From NCBI GenBank assembly GCA_963971535.1, contig OZ020592.1:59407060-59471059 (forward strand): DNA of 64,000 nucleotides, given 5' to 3'. Under the pieces are notes generated by a model that was not told the DNA's origin, ran no database searches, and saw only the letters and a list, made by a program, of their open reading frames with translations. The DNA is from Notolepis coatsorum. Taxonomy: Eukaryota > Chordata > Actinopteri > Aulopiformes > Paralepididae. This document shows, in pieces, positions 62,542 to 64,000 of the stretch (positions within the stretch are counted from its first letter, which is position 1; the number at the start of each line of letters is the position of its first letter). The translations under genes were made by a program, and so were the position numbers.

Positions 62542-63815
62542 GATCTACTGGTATTGGGGATGGGTGATCATATAACAATATATTTCAATAGTTTTATCGA
62601 CTTAATGGTATTTCATTTTCCAGTACAAGTTACAATGTGATATGACATTTGTTTTTTTCTCTTATTTTTTAATTGTCATGGTGCTATTTCATAGAAAATT
62701 GTATATTCTTTAACTTTTTTAAATACTGCTGCATGTAACAATTTTTTATTAAAGTACCGGTAATAATCTTGAACATTTCCATATAGATAAATGTCTATGT
62801 TCACTCTCTATCGCTAATTGATATAACAAAATAGTGATTCTACCAATAACCAGTTCATTAATGCTTTTACATTTGTTGTTCTTGGCTCTTAAAGAGTGGT
62901 GTCTGGTAGGACATTCCATCTGGCACACAGAAAGTGATGTGTTTTACATCACCAAAAGCAACAGTGGTTGGTTTGAAATGAATAGAATAACTAACTCAAT
63001 CATTGGCATGAATTTTCAAGATAAAAAGCAAGACAATAGGGAGGTGTAGTGGTTACGTCATTTTAGTTTTTTCCTGTTCCACTCTCTGTGGAATGCAATG
63101 TATTTCCCCATTGACCATTTCTAAATCGGCTCGTTTTAGATAAATAAAGCATTAACGTTGGCATGGTGTACCTTTCTGTGCGTATTTATCCACAATCTAT
63201 AGCTCAACATGAAAATATTCGCAATTAATCGTAAAGGTAGCAAAATAACAACGTTTATCTTTTCGTTCGCTGGGAAACTAGACTGCTATTTTGGCGGTGC
63301 TGACTGACGTCACCACAGCGTAGCCTGCCTCCTGCCTGTAGTCAGTCACAGACCTAGGATCAGATTTCCCTTACATTCCATAAGCTTATCAATTCGTACA
63401 ATGGGAAAATAACTGACCCTGAATCTGTGGCAAGTATCTGTTTCACCCAACACTAGTGCTCCATGATCATAGCCATTTATCTCTAAAGCTAACCACTATT
63501 TGTAAAAGCCACAACCACGTTACGATATTTGTATTTATAATTAAAATCGTATAACGTTATTTTGCTGCATATTAAATCACTGTAAATACTCATGTAAATC
63601 ATTGTGTCGTTGTACATATTGTGTATAGATTATAACGTTAGTAGCTAGCTAGCTTGCTAGTCGGCATTCCCGAAACTCCTAACATGCCCCGATTTAAAAT
63701 GGTTCTCTCCTCTTTGTATACCTTTGTCCTCACAAACAAAGTATTCTGCCAGGGAACTTATGGACATGACAGTAGTAGTAGTTATAAGGTGTTTGAGCTT
63801 GTAACGTTAATGTTA
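62542..63815. other. unassigned sequence
   Basis: No exon, including no candidate first coding exon of slc16a12, and no repeat that I can name. Confidence 0.4.
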
Positions 63816-63827
63816 GTTAGCTATCGT

Positions 63828-64000
63828 TAGGGGTGGGGGGGAAATCGATACGTAGTAGTATTGCGATACTTTGCGTGGCGATACTGTATCGATACAGGGA
63901 CGCCAATTATCGATATTTAATTATTCATAAACATTTTTAAAAATAAATTTTTATTTCTTTTTTGTATAAGGGAGTTGCATTGTTCATTTCAATACCTGTA
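63828..64000. mobile_element. left end of a DNA transposon cut by the window
   Basis: TAGGGGTGGGGGGGAAATCG followed by GATACGTAGTAGTATTGCGA and CGATACAGGGACGCCAATTA resembles fish hAT MITE ends of the TAGGG(A/G)TGGG type. Confidence 0.5.

Overview
This is vertebrate, almost certainly teleost, nuclear DNA. It holds parts of two intron-containing membrane-transporter genes set in dense transposon-rich sequence with very many microsatellites. There are no bacterial operons, CRISPR arrays or phage genes. The only long reading frames belong to retroelements.

Region 1 (1-13.2 kb, + strand) carries the last four coding exons and 3' UTR of an mfsd13a/tmem180-type major-facilitator gene. The upstream exons lie outside the window. 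Its introns hold an antisense SWIM-zinc-finger (MULE-like) remnant, a piggyBac MITE, and two hAT elements that were themselves hit by a SINE, another hAT, an L2 fragment and a piggyBac element.

Region 2 (13.5-21 kb) is intergenic. It contains a 4.85-kb element with roughly 0.75-kb inverted arms and a 3-bp target duplication. Nested in it are a TTAA-flanked piggyBac element, a LINE fragment with an 82-bp target duplication, a foldback MITE, a SINE piece and a hAT MITE. LINE 3' ends follow.

Region 3 (21.25-37.5 kb) is a 16.2-kb endogenous retrovirus. It has near-identical LTRs, a 4-bp target duplication (GTAG) and an open pro-pol frame. Gag is separated from pol by one in-frame UAG codon. Gag is broken by an L2 insertion and a frame change. 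Env is broken by frame changes, stops and a 386-bp inverted duplication. The provirus sits inside the 3' end of a LINE.

Region 4 (37.5-64 kb) carries, on the - strand, six coding exons of a monocarboxylate transporter that closely resembles MCT12 (slc16a12). The first coding exon is outside the window. Its introns hold a minisatellite split by a CR1/Rex-like LINE, several hAT elements with perfect 8-bp target duplications, tRNA-derived SINEs, and a second copy of the long-inverted-arm element with a LINE ORF1 inside. The two host genes converge tail to tail, about 28 kb apart. Exon limits were set by reading GT/AG sites and phase by eye. Family names come from recognising protein motifs, with no database search.
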